Source: JBKJTP01 sp046590195
GTDB taxonomy: Bacteria; Bacteroidota; Ignavibacteria; Palsa-1295
Length of the DNA stretch: 6,727 nt
Direction: 5' to 3'
Assembly (NCBI GenBank): GCA_046590195.1
Contig: JBKJTP010000183.1
Location: 1-6,727, forward strand
Shown: piece after piece, positions 1 to 5,627 of the stretch
Numbering within the stretch: position 1 is the stretch's first letter
How the letters are laid out: every line of letters begins with the position of its first letter
Position numbers and translations under genes: made by a program
Notes under the pieces: model-generated
Told to the model about the DNA's origin: nothing
Database searches by the model: none
What the model saw: the letters and a program-made list of their open reading frames with translations, nothing else

Positions 1-681
1 AGCGAGAAGGTCCGTGGTGCGATGGCTGGTCAGGTGATCCATGCGATGCTGGAGCAGGTGGGTGATCTGGTGCACAATGGTCTCCTTGATGTGGAGCGTT
101 TCGATAAGCGATTCGAAGGCGTAATCACTTCGTTGAACATCTCTCGCGAGGAGGAATCGAAGCCGCTTCGTGATCGAGCTATTCGTGACGTTTCGAACTT
201 TATCTCGTCAGACTTCGGCAAGTTCGTCTTGAGTTGCGGTACATTCTTCACTGAGCTTCCAGTTCAATCGCAGCTCGATCATCAAAATTCGCTGTACGGT
301 ATTATTGATCGTCTCTTTGCGGAGCCTGATGGCTCGTGGCATTTGCTGGATTACAAGACGGATAGTCGAAGGCGGGATGCAAAGCAGAACCAGTATGATT
401 TTCAGCTTGGCTATTATGCTAGCCTGATCAAGAAGCTGTATCCGAAAGCGAAGCAGATCAAGTCGACGGTCTTCTATACTCAGCTTGGTGTGATGAATCA
501 GAAGGTTTACGATCTTGATTCGTTCAATGAAGTGGAGAGTTCTTTCCTGAGCATCATCGATGGTATTCGTACTGACGAGAGGATACCGGAATTGAAGTTG
601 CTGGAGAGGAAGCTATCGCATTGTCAGGATTGCAATTATTACAATCAGGATCGGAAGGCCTGTGTTGTGCCTTTGGATTAG
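1..681 (+). CDS. C-terminal PD-(D/E)XK nuclease domain of an AddA/RecB-like helicase-nuclease (5' partial)
   Basis: The reading frame is open from base 1 (S-E-K-V-R-G before the ATG at 22), so that ATG is internal and the gene begins outside the window. Residues counted from this ATG show the RecB-type nuclease fold: GxxxH (G3-H7), a Glu in FTELPV (E78), GIIDRL (D96), LLDYKT (D110, K112) and QxxxY (Q128-Y132). The set of D96, D110 and K112 is the metal-binding catalytic core of this family, which trims DNA ends during double-strand break repair. Three cysteines near the C-terminus (C201, C204, C214), with C72 earlier, recall the Fe-S cluster pattern of AddB and Cas4. The helicase motifs expected of AddA or RecB would lie upstream and are not visible, so a stand-alone or AddB-like nuclease is also possible. 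The stop codon overlaps that of the convergent gene. The domain call is firm; the parent protein is inferred. Confidence 0.85.
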   Translation, partial: SEKVRGAMAGQVIHAMLEQVGDLVHNGLLDVERFDKRFEGVITSLNISREEESKPLRDRAIRDVSNFISSDFGKFVLSCGTFFTELPVQSQLDHQNSLYGIIDRLFAEPDGSWHLLDYKTDSRRRDAKQNQYDFQLGYYASLIKKLYPKAKQIKSTVFYTQLGVMNQKVYDLDSFNEVESSFLSIIDGIRTDERIPELKLLERKLSHCQDCNYYNQDRKACVVPLD

Positions 682-1364
682 AATCCGACCGATACTCCTG
701 CGAGGTACCCCAGTTGGTGTAAGGTTCTAAAGTCCGGCCCGTTGTAGCCTGTTACTTCTGAACTGCTCGGACCTATTGCTGGAAAGCCCCAGTATCTTCC
801 GGCAAGCGTTATACCAACATCAATGTTATCCTGACGATAGACGGTGTATCGCGCTCTGGCGGTTGCAGTGAGAAGTAGCGATAGCCATGGTGATGCTGAA
901 TCTTCATTGCGCTTCTCTCCTGTCCTGAGAATGGTGAGCTCTCTTGAGGGAATTCCGAATCCAAATCCCAACCCGAGTCCAACACCGACTCGGAAGCCAC
1001 CGGTGCTGATAAGGTTGCGCATTGTCTCGATGCCGAATGTTGTTTGAGCTACGGATACTTTGTGATAAGCATTCTCGGCGGCGCCATTGATATCTTCCTG
1101 CGCGTCGTATTCGCGTGTTTCTGAAACACCTTCGAGGAAGATAGAGAAATTCTGGATACCGTTGGTCGAGACTTGCGCTCGCAAGTGATAGATAAAAGCA
1201 TCCTGAAAAAAGCCTCGATTTTCGAGGCTTCTTTTTTCTACTTTACCTTGTCCGGACTTTGCGAAGGAAACTCCGATCTCGCTCGCGGTATGCTGAGCCT
1301 TGCTGGTGCTGATCATCGTTGTGATGATCGCGATCCCGAAAGCAAGTTGTCGAAGATTCTTCAA
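678..1364 (-). CDS. Predicted outer-membrane beta-barrel protein, unknown function
   Basis: I do not recognise this family. The frame is open back to an ATG at 1415, but that start lies inside sdhA and places a polar stretch before the signal peptide. The TTG at 1364-1362, eight bases after the sdhA stop, gives a near-ideal signal peptide: M-K-N-L-R, a hydrophobic core (LAFGIAIITTMI) and a small-residue end S-T-S-K-A, with cleavage likely before Q24. I therefore chose it (228 aa). No Shine-Dalgarno is seen, as for the neighbours. The mature part has alternating hydrophobic/polar and Gly-rich strands (GVGLGLGFGFG) and ends in Phe, typical of small outer-membrane barrels. It is probably cotranscribed after sdhA. 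A terminator-like hairpin spans codons 44-53. The stop overlaps the plus-strand nuclease stop (shared bases TTAG). The barrel call is inferred from sequence texture. Confidence 0.7.
   Translation of the reverse strand: MKNLRQLAFGIAIITTMISTSKAQHTASEIGVSFAKSGQGKVEKRSLENRGFFQDAFIYHLRAQVSTNGIQNFSIFLEGVSETREYDAQEDINGAAENAYHKVSVAQTTFGIETMRNLISTGGFRVGVGLGLGFGFGIPSRELTILRTGEKRNEDSASPWLSLLLTATARARYTVYRQDNIDVGITLAGRYWGFPAIGPSSSEVTGYNGPDFRTLHQLGYLAGVSVGF
1206..1237. terminator. Bidirectional terminator-like hairpin inside the beta-barrel coding sequence
   Basis: AAGCCTCGA (1210-1218) and TCGAGGCTT (1222-1230) form a perfect 9-bp stem with a TTT loop. On the minus strand the stem is followed directly by six T (complement of A1206-A1211); on the plus strand it is followed by C and six T. 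The shape is that of an intrinsic terminator in both directions. It lies about 140-170 bases after the sdhA stop and within codons 44-53 of the next gene, whose frame stays open through it. It may end most sdhCDA transcripts or antisense readthrough from the convergent nuclease gene. Activity is inferred; the structure is seen directly. Confidence 0.6.
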
Positions 1365-1371
1365 GTGCAGT

Positions 1372-3132
1372 TTAATAAACGCGGGCCTTCGGCTTGTACT
1401 TGCCGAGCACCACATCCTTGTAGCCGATCTCAGTGCTGCCGTCAGACTTCTGATAAGCCATCGTATGCTTCAACCATTCAGCATCGTTACGATCTGGGAA
1501 ATCCTCACGTGAGTGAGCTCCGCGTGACTCCTGACGGTTCAATGCACACTCGACAACCACTTCCGCTGTATCGACAAGATTCTCAAGCTCGATCGCTTCG
1601 AGTACATCAGTGTTGAATTGATTACCCTTGTCGTCGATGACTGCCTGACGTGAGCGCTGCTTCAACTCCTGGATCTTCGCCTTCGCCTTCAGCAAACCTT
1701 CGCCATTGCGGAAGATACCACAATTGTCCATCATGATCTGCTGCAGCTCGGTGCGGATCTCGACGGCCTTTTCGCCGCCAGTTCTTGCCTTGATCTGTTC
1801 GACCTGCGCCTTCGTCTTCTCTCCAGCACCTGCCTTGAGCTTGGGCTCTTTTGCACCTGACTTGAGATACTCAGCGATGGCCTTGCCGCCGCGGCGTCCG
1901 AAGACGATAAGATCGAGCAATGAATTCGTACCTAAACGATTGGCGCCATGAACTGATACACAAGCGCATTCGCCAGCAGCATAGAAGCCCTGGACGATCG
2001 TCCCCTTATTATCCGAGAGCACTCGTCCGTCGATGTCCGTCGGGATACCACCCATCGCGTAGTGCGCTGTAGGCTGGATCGGCACACCTTCGGTCGTCGG
2101 TTCAACTCCGAGATATGTTCTCGCGAAGCCTGTGATCTCTGGAAGCTTCTCGTTGATGATGCGAGGATCAAGATGCGTCAGATCGAGATGGACATAGCTT
2201 GTGCCATCCGATCCTTCGATGCCACGGCCTTCGTTGATCTCTTGAATGATCGCACGGGAGACCATATCGCGTGGAGCAAGATCTTTTACCGTCGGAGCGT
2301 AGCGCTCCATGAAACGCTCGTTGTGCTTATTGCGCAATATTCCGCCTTCGCCACGTGCCGCTTCTGATACCAAAATACCAAGCTTCCACAATCCCGTTGG
2401 GTGGAATTGCATGAACTCCATATCCTCGAGTGGAATGCCAGCGTTGTAGCTGAGCATGAAGCCGTCACCTGTACCGACGTGTGCGTTCGACGTGATGCGC
2501 CAGATACGTCCGTCGCCGCCTGTTGCGAACATCACAGCCTTCGCATGGAAGGTATGGACTTCGCCTGTCAGGATCTCGATCGCGACAACTCCTGAACAAA
2601 CGCCATCTTCGATGAGCAACTCCGTTACGAAAAACTCGCTGTAGAAATTGACCTTGTTCTTGATGCAATTCTCATAAAGCGTATGCAGCATGACGTGGCC
2701 AGTACGATCGGCCGAGTAACATGCGCGCTTGACTGGTACTCGCTTCGAGTCCGGATCATCTCTTTCGAGAGGTCTGGTATGTCCGCCGAACGGACGCTGT
2801 GCGATCTTGCCTTCTTTCGTTCTCGAGAATGGCATTCCCATGTGCTCGAGTTCGATGATGGCTCGTGGCGCATCGTTGCACATTACTTCGATCGCATCCT
2901 GATCGCCGAGATAATCCGATCCCTTCACGGTATCGAATGCATGCCACTCCGGATTATCCTCTTCGAGATTACCGAGTGCTGCACAGACTCCGCCTTGCGC
3001 AGCACCGGTGTGCGAGCGTAACGGATGGACCTTGGTCAGAACTGCACAGGAGAAGTTCGTTGGTATTTCGACAGCTGCACGAAGTCCTGCTCCGCCTGCA
3101 CCTACGATAATAACGTCGTATTTATGAACCAT
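1372..3132 (-). CDS. sdhA: Succinate dehydrogenase / fumarate reductase flavoprotein subunit
   Basis: This is the catalytic subunit of complex II: it oxidises succinate to fumarate with covalently bound FAD on the cytoplasmic face of the inner membrane. At 586 aa it has the usual family length. The FAD-binding Rossmann motif GAGGAG is at residues 11-16, and the RSHTGAAQGG segment carries His41, the covalent FAD attachment site. Active-site residues known from E. coli SdhA are all present: His244 (FHPTG), Arg260 (ARGEGG, the proton shuttle), His357 (HYAMGGIPT) and Arg399 (GANRLG). The C-terminal domain includes the typical GAHSREDFPDRND segment. The ATG at 3132 gives MVHKYDVIIVGAG, the canonical N-terminus, without a Shine-Dalgarno. 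It follows sdhD by 29 bases. No sdhB follows; the downstream slot holds a beta-barrel gene, so the iron-sulfur subunit must be encoded elsewhere. Confidence 0.97.
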   Translation of the reverse strand: MVHKYDVIIVGAGGAGLRAAVEIPTNFSCAVLTKVHPLRSHTGAAQGGVCAALGNLEEDNPEWHAFDTVKGSDYLGDQDAIEVMCNDAPRAIIELEHMGMPFSRTKEGKIAQRPFGGHTRPLERDDPDSKRVPVKRACYSADRTGHVMLHTLYENCIKNKVNFYSEFFVTELLIEDGVCSGVVAIEILTGEVHTFHAKAVMFATGGDGRIWRITSNAHVGTGDGFMLSYNAGIPLEDMEFMQFHPTGLWKLGILVSEAARGEGGILRNKHNERFMERYAPTVKDLAPRDMVSRAIIQEINEGRGIEGSDGTSYVHLDLTHLDPRIINEKLPEITGFARTYLGVEPTTEGVPIQPTAHYAMGGIPTDIDGRVLSDNKGTIVQGFYAAGECACVSVHGANRLGTNSLLDLIVFGRRGGKAIAEYLKSGAKEPKLKAGAGEKTKAQVEQIKARTGGEKAVEIRTELQQIMMDNCGIFRNGEGLLKAKAKIQELKQRSRQAVIDDKGNQFNTDVLEAIELENLVDTAEVVVECALNRQESRGAHSREDFPDRNDAEWLKHTMAYQKSDGSTEIGYKDVVLGKYKPKARVY

Positions 3133-3161
3133 TGAATCTAATAAACTTGGGTGTGGCGAGA

Positions 3162-3563
3162 TTAAGGCATGTTCGGATCGAACGTGAGCACGGTATTGAT
3201 ACCGATGCCGACGAAGATGATCGCGAGAGTTACCATGATGCCGTAGAGCGTCCAGGTGATGGACTTACGTAGCTTGAAATCGCGGATGATATTCCATACG
3301 CCCTGGATGCCATGGTACATACCGATGACAACGAAGAGTATGTACATCCCGACGAACACTGGCTGCTTCAAGCGTTCTGCTGTATGAGAGAAATCGTGGC
3401 CGCTGGCTGGATTGTAATGCATCCAGAGGTAGTGGCCGATCGTCAGGATGATCAGTGCGATACCGGTGATGCGTTGCAGCATCCAACTCGGTGCACCTGA
3501 CTTACGTGATCGGGTGTAGCTTCTCATGTGGCTTGCACCCTGCTGTGGTCCTTCTTGTGACAT
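3162..3563 (-). CDS. sdhD: Succinate dehydrogenase membrane anchor subunit (second cytochrome b subunit)
   Basis: Small integral membrane protein (133 aa) that anchors the catalytic part of complex II and helps form the quinone and heme b sites. After a basic, polar N-terminus (residues 1-25) there are three predicted transmembrane helices at about 28-48, 69-92 and 102-124. SWMLQRITG (26-34) matches the quinone-site region of SdhC/SdhD proteins. The pattern YHGIQGVWNIIRD (83-95) is the H-x2-x-G-x-R/W-x4-D signature with His84 as probable heme ligand; His44 in helix 1 is a candidate second ligand. Layout and His positions parallel SdhC (His46, His86), which suggests an ancient duplication. It sits 27 bases after sdhC and 29 before sdhA. 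A downstream start at Met13 is possible. The sdhC/sdhD naming follows gene order and could be swapped. Confidence 0.88.
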   Translation of the reverse strand: MSQEGPQQGASHMRSYTRSRKSGAPSWMLQRITGIALIILTIGHYLWMHYNPASGHDFSHTAERLKQPVFVGMYILFVVIGMYHGIQGVWNIIRDFKLRKSITWTLYGIMVTLAIIFVGIGINTVLTFDPNMP

Positions 3564-3590
3564 GTTGTTAGTAGAAGTTTGGGTTAGGGT

Positions 3591-4004
3591 TTAGCCGACG
3601 TGTATTCCGAGTTCTTCCTGGAAGATCAGGACGCCCATCAGGACGACGAGGATGAAGGCGACGATATAGACCGCAATGAGTATCTTCTTGTGATACCGTG
3701 CGCCATCAGCCAGATCGACGAGTGCGATACGAGCACCGTTGAGCGCGTGGAACATCACTGCAAATCCTAGCACCCATTCGAGGACCTTGAATGGGAAGGT
3801 CGTGAACAGATCCATTTCTGCCGTGAAGGCAGCACGTCCATGCTTCAGTGAAGAGAGGGCCCAGATGTGCATGAAGAGGTAAAATGTCAGGGCCAGCCCG
3901 CTGATGCGGTGGAAGATAAAGGCCCAGGAGCCTGAATGGAGGCGGTATTTGCTTAGAATACGGGTCCAGGCGCCTACCGGGGCACGGTTTGGAATGTAAG
4001 CCAT
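3591..4004 (-). CDS. sdhC: Succinate dehydrogenase cytochrome b subunit
   Basis: First gene of the complex II operon, a 137-aa membrane anchor that passes electrons from the Fe-S subunit to quinone. The FHRISG motif (residues 31-36) is the hallmark of SdhC; this segment contributes to quinone binding. Three transmembrane helices are predicted at about 28-50, 74-96 and 108-128. FHALNGARIALVD (85-97) is the conserved helix-2 signature, with His86 as the probable heme b axial ligand; His46 in helix 1 lies at the level expected for a ligand of a second heme. The ATG at 4004 gives MAYIPNRAPVG, a usual SdhC-like start, without a Shine-Dalgarno. A TAAATTTG box lies 56-63 bases upstream of the start codon. 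Confidence 0.92.
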   Translation of the reverse strand: MAYIPNRAPVGAWTRILSKYRLHSGSWAFIFHRISGLALTFYLFMHIWALSSLKHGRAAFTAEMDLFTTFPFKVLEWVLGFAVMFHALNGARIALVDLADGARYHKKILIAVYIVAFILVVLMGVLIFQEELGIHVG

Positions 4005-4059
4005 GTGAAAGCTACGGCTTTATTGGAGGATATAATGAACAGAACTCTGCGAATTCCTG

Positions 4060-4067
4060 CAAATTTA
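4060..4067 (-). promoter_or_regulatory. Candidate -7 box of the sdhCDA promoter (TAAATTTG)
   Basis: On the minus strand TAAATTTG matches the Bacteroidota primary-sigma -7 consensus TAnnTTTG. It would start transcription near 4053, giving a leader of about 50 bases before sdhC. No clear -33 TTTG is found about 20 bases upstream, so the call rests on the single box and its position in the only gap upstream of the operon. Confidence 0.35.
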
Positions 4068-4137
4068 CGAAGAAAATGGGATGAGGTTTTGGGGTGGAGT
4101 TTGGGGACGACGATTCGCCCGGCGAACTCCCTTACGA

Positions 4138-4206
4138 GTCATCTCGAGCGAAGCGCAGTGAGGCGAGCGTAGCGAAGCCGAACGGAGCGGAGTCGAGAGA
4201 TCGGGT
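4138..4206 (+). repeat. Left palindromic repeat flanking the GIY-YIG gene
   Basis: A 69-bp unit begins GTCATCTCGAGCGAAGC (4138-4154) and ends GTCGAGAGATCGGGT (4192-4206). Both end blocks recur exactly, in inverse orientation, in the right copy at 4542-4608, and the middles align with small differences (AGCGTAGCGAA here, AGCGCAGCGAA there). The unit is an imperfect palindrome: ATCTC/GAGAT and CTCGA/TCGAG arms face each other around a purine-rich GCGAAGC-type core. Its inner end is 21 bases from the GIY-YIG stop codon. Confidence 0.85.
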
Positions 4207-4227
4207 GTGGACGACTACGAACTGAGG

Positions 4228-4518
4228 TCAGGCCAGGTCTGCTCCCAGATCTCGAAGTGATGGATTTAGCTTCGTGATCAGTATATCCTTCTTCGATCTG
4301 CTCCACTTCTTCAACTGTTTCTCTCGGCTGATGGCATCGACTATCGATGGATAATGCTCGTAGTACACAAGTGCTTCTAAGTTGTAATCCTTGGTGAAGC
4401 CAGAAATTGCGTGAGTTCGATGTTCCGCTACCCTTCTCTCCAGATCCGAGGTCACCCCGATGTAGAGGGTCGTTCTTCGACGACAACTCATGATATATAC
4501 GTAGCCAGCCTTCTCCAT
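4228..4518 (-). CDS. GIY-YIG nuclease domain protein (UPF0213/YhbQ-like)
   Basis: A 96-aa single-domain GIY-YIG endonuclease. Residues 6-8 (YVY) and 19-21 (YIG) form the two halves of the name motif, Arg28 (DLERR) is the conserved catalytic arginine, and Glu66 in AISREKQLKKW is the probable metal-binding glutamate; the NP-x3-DL end (85-91) is typical of this small subfamily. All key residues are intact, so the protein should be active. It has no separate DNA-binding domain, which is usual for the subfamily. I chose the ATG at 4518; a TTG two codons earlier also keeps the frame. TAATTTTG (4529-4522, minus strand) fits the TAnnTTTG promoter box and would start transcription at or next to the ATG, giving an almost leaderless message. 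The gene is enclosed by inverted palindromic repeats. The cellular role of such proteins is poorly known. Confidence 0.92.
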   Translation of the reverse strand: MEKAGYVYIMSCRRRTTLYIGVTSDLERRVAEHRTHAISGFTKDYNLEALVYYEHYPSIVDAISREKQLKKWSRSKKDILITKLNPSLRDLGADLA

Positions 4519-4541
4519 AGACAAAATTACTGCTGATCCCG

Positions 4542-4608
4542 ACCCGATCTCTCGACTTCGCCCAACTCATTTCGCTGCGCTCATTCGTTGGGCTTCGCTC
4601 GAGATGAC
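4542..4608 (-). repeat. Right palindromic repeat flanking the GIY-YIG gene
   Basis: Inverted counterpart of the left repeat, 67 bp. It reads ACCCGATCTCTCGAC (4542-4556) on the inner side and GCTTCGCTCGAGATGAC (4592-4608) on the outer side, the exact reverse complements of the left copy's end blocks. The centre has its own stem, CCCAAC (4561-4566) with GTTGGG (4587-4592). It begins 24 bases before the GIY-YIG start codon and lies 19 bases after the stop of the upstream gene, where it may also serve as a transcript end or mRNA-stabilising fold, as no other terminator is seen there. Confidence 0.85.
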
Positions 4609-4626
4609 ATGCGGGGGGACAAAAGA

Positions 4627-5382
4627 TTATGCGTACTCCAACTCCTCTTCATCGATCACTTCAACTTCTTCCTCCCGTGTTGCAACAGCACTTAAGTCGT
4701 TATTTTTCAACGCCGAGTGCATCAACTTTTTGCTGAAGTCGACGAAGTCATGCACCATCGGACGGTCGACCCAGAATGTTTCTTCGCTTGTCTCATCGGT
4801 TTCGTGTTCCAGCATTTTGCTGAATTCCTGTGCGGCCAGCAGCGGGCTCTCCTGCGTTGTGAGCGAATCATCTGACTCATATTGCCAAGCTCCAACGTCC
4901 TGCACGCGCTCTGCAAGTCCGGAGAGCACACCATGCGCACCGATCGATTGCGAGGCGTGCGATGAGTAGACAACGATACGGATACCGTGCTCGTCGCGCA
5001 TTTCGCGGAGCCAAACCGCAAGGCGATTCCGCTGGCGAGAGTAGATCGCGGCGAACTCGAACGAGTTGAGGATCACGAGTTTGATCCGCTTCACGCTGAT
5101 CATCTGACCGATCATCTCCAGGCGCTCCATGATCAATTTCGATGGACCTGAGAATGTGCTGATCTCTCTGTTGTAGCGCTTCGAAAGCTTTTCGGCAACA
5201 TCGATCACGACATCAGCGGTCGTAAGCGTATTGATGTAGAGCACACCATCGCCAACTGGCAGTTGCCGGACGGATTGCTTCAGCAGGATGAACGAGTCGC
5301 GAATGGTATTCGCTTGGCGGCCGCGGGTGAAAAGATCGATACGTGCATGGCTTAGGACTGCGAGAGGATGGTTCTTATTCAT
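4627..5382 (-). CDS. Hypothetical protein, possible degenerate RecA-like fold
   Basis: I do not recognise this 251-aa protein. It is soluble, without signal peptide or membrane segment. VGDGVLYINTL (43-53), IKLVILNSFEF (100-110) and a long helix followed by GIRIVVYSSHAS (133-144) follow the order of strands in RecA/RadA-type ATPases: strand after the P-loop, Walker B strand, then a strand ending in a polar sensor-like SSH. However, no Walker A GxxxxGK[ST] is present; the equivalent N-terminal place reads TRGRQANTI (19-27), and the Walker B acid is replaced by Asn106. If the fold is right, it would not hydrolyse ATP. The C-terminal tail is strongly acidic (TREEEVEVIDEEELEYA, 235-251), possibly a protein contact. 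The ATG at 5382 lacks a Shine-Dalgarno; a good promoter lies 140 bases upstream. Fold assignment is a guess; the gene itself is well supported by length and isolation on its strand. Confidence 0.75.
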   Translation of the reverse strand: MNKNHPLAVLSHARIDLFTRGRQANTIRDSFILLKQSVRQLPVGDGVLYINTLTTADVVIDVAEKLSKRYNREISTFSGPSKLIMERLEMIGQMISVKRIKLVILNSFEFAAIYSRQRNRLAVWLREMRDEHGIRIVVYSSHASQSIGAHGVLSGLAERVQDVGAWQYESDDSLTTQESPLLAAQEFSKMLEHETDETSEETFWVDRPMVHDFVDFSKKLMHSALKNNDLSAVATREEEVEVIDEEELEYA

Positions 5383-5447
5383 AGTAGTGATTCTAATTGG
5401 AATGCGTGGCAGGACGCCCTACGCCGTCTAAGCGCAGTAGCGATGGT

Positions 5448-5519
5448 CTATGCGAGGATGATGTCCGCTTGTCGAGGGCAGACAGGTAGGAACGCGAACC
5501 GGGTGCCCGATCCGCATAG
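5448..5519 (-). other. Inverted repeat in the leader of the 251-aa gene
   Basis: CTATGCG (5448-5454) and CGCATAG (5513-5519) are exact reverse complements; with a 2-base AG bulge (5455-5456) the stem extends by GAT (5457-5459) with ATC (5510-5512) to 10 pairs, around a loop of 50 bases. It could be a structured 5' leader or a protein-binding site. The predicted transcription start near 5515-5517 falls inside the promoter-proximal arm, which would remove part of the stem from the RNA, so a DNA-level role is as likely. Function unknown. Confidence 0.3.
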
Positions 5520-5521
5520 TA

Positions 5522-5552
5522 CAAATATACGAAATAAAAACTGGAATGTCAA
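5522..5552 (-). promoter_or_regulatory. Promoter of the 251-aa gene (TTGACA-17-TATATTTG)
   Basis: On the minus strand TTGACA (5552-5547) is followed after 17 bases by TATATTTG (5529-5522). The pair matches the classical sigma-70 layout and also the Bacteroidota form (TTG, about 20 bases, TAnnTTTG). The spacer is AT-rich with a T tract. Transcription would start near 5516, leaving a leader of about 133 bases before the ATG at 5382. Confidence 0.7.
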
Positions 5553-5627
5553 GTGCTTTAGGATAAATCCATGCAGAATTCATCAAAGAAGCACCTATTC
5601 ATTTAGTGAAGTAGGTGGGTTCAAAGT

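Larger units (their letters stand above)
4138..4608 (-). mobile_element. Candidate compact element: GIY-YIG nuclease gene between inverted palindromic repeats
   Basis: The unit of 471 bp has an inverted pair of 67-69 bp repeats as termini and one gene filling the interior, with 21 and 23 spare bases at its two ends. The tight fit and symmetrical ends suggest that gene and repeats move or are kept together. No target-site duplication is evident at the outer edges (ACGA before the left end, ATGC after the right end), and no transposase or integrase is present. It sits 19 bases after the stop of the upstream 251-aa gene and 133 bases before the start codon of sdhC, so it causes no visible gene damage. 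Mobility is inferred, not shown. Confidence 0.6.

Noticed and set aside
1365..1415. Upstream ATG start for the beta-barrel gene at 1415
   Set aside because: It would overlap sdhA by 44 bases and put a polar segment ahead of a complete signal peptide; the TTG at 1364 explains the sequence better.
4035..4172. Small plus-strand ORF of 45 codons behind a perfect GGAGG at 5-base spacing (GGAGGATATAATG)
   Set aside because: Real genes here do not use Shine-Dalgarno sites, the ORF runs into the left palindromic repeat and ends there, its product looks like no protein, and it opposes the sdhC promoter region. The motif is probably chance.
4139..4570. 143-codon minus-strand ORF covering the GIY-YIG gene in another frame
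   Set aside because: Its ends are made of the two palindromic repeats and its middle is the shadow of the GIY-YIG gene; composition is Arg/Ser-rich and unlike a real protein.
5448..5519. 72-base segment with a 7-bp closing stem as a possible tRNA
   Set aside because: No TTCRA T-loop at the right place, no D-loop GG and no anticodon arm can be drawn on either strand.
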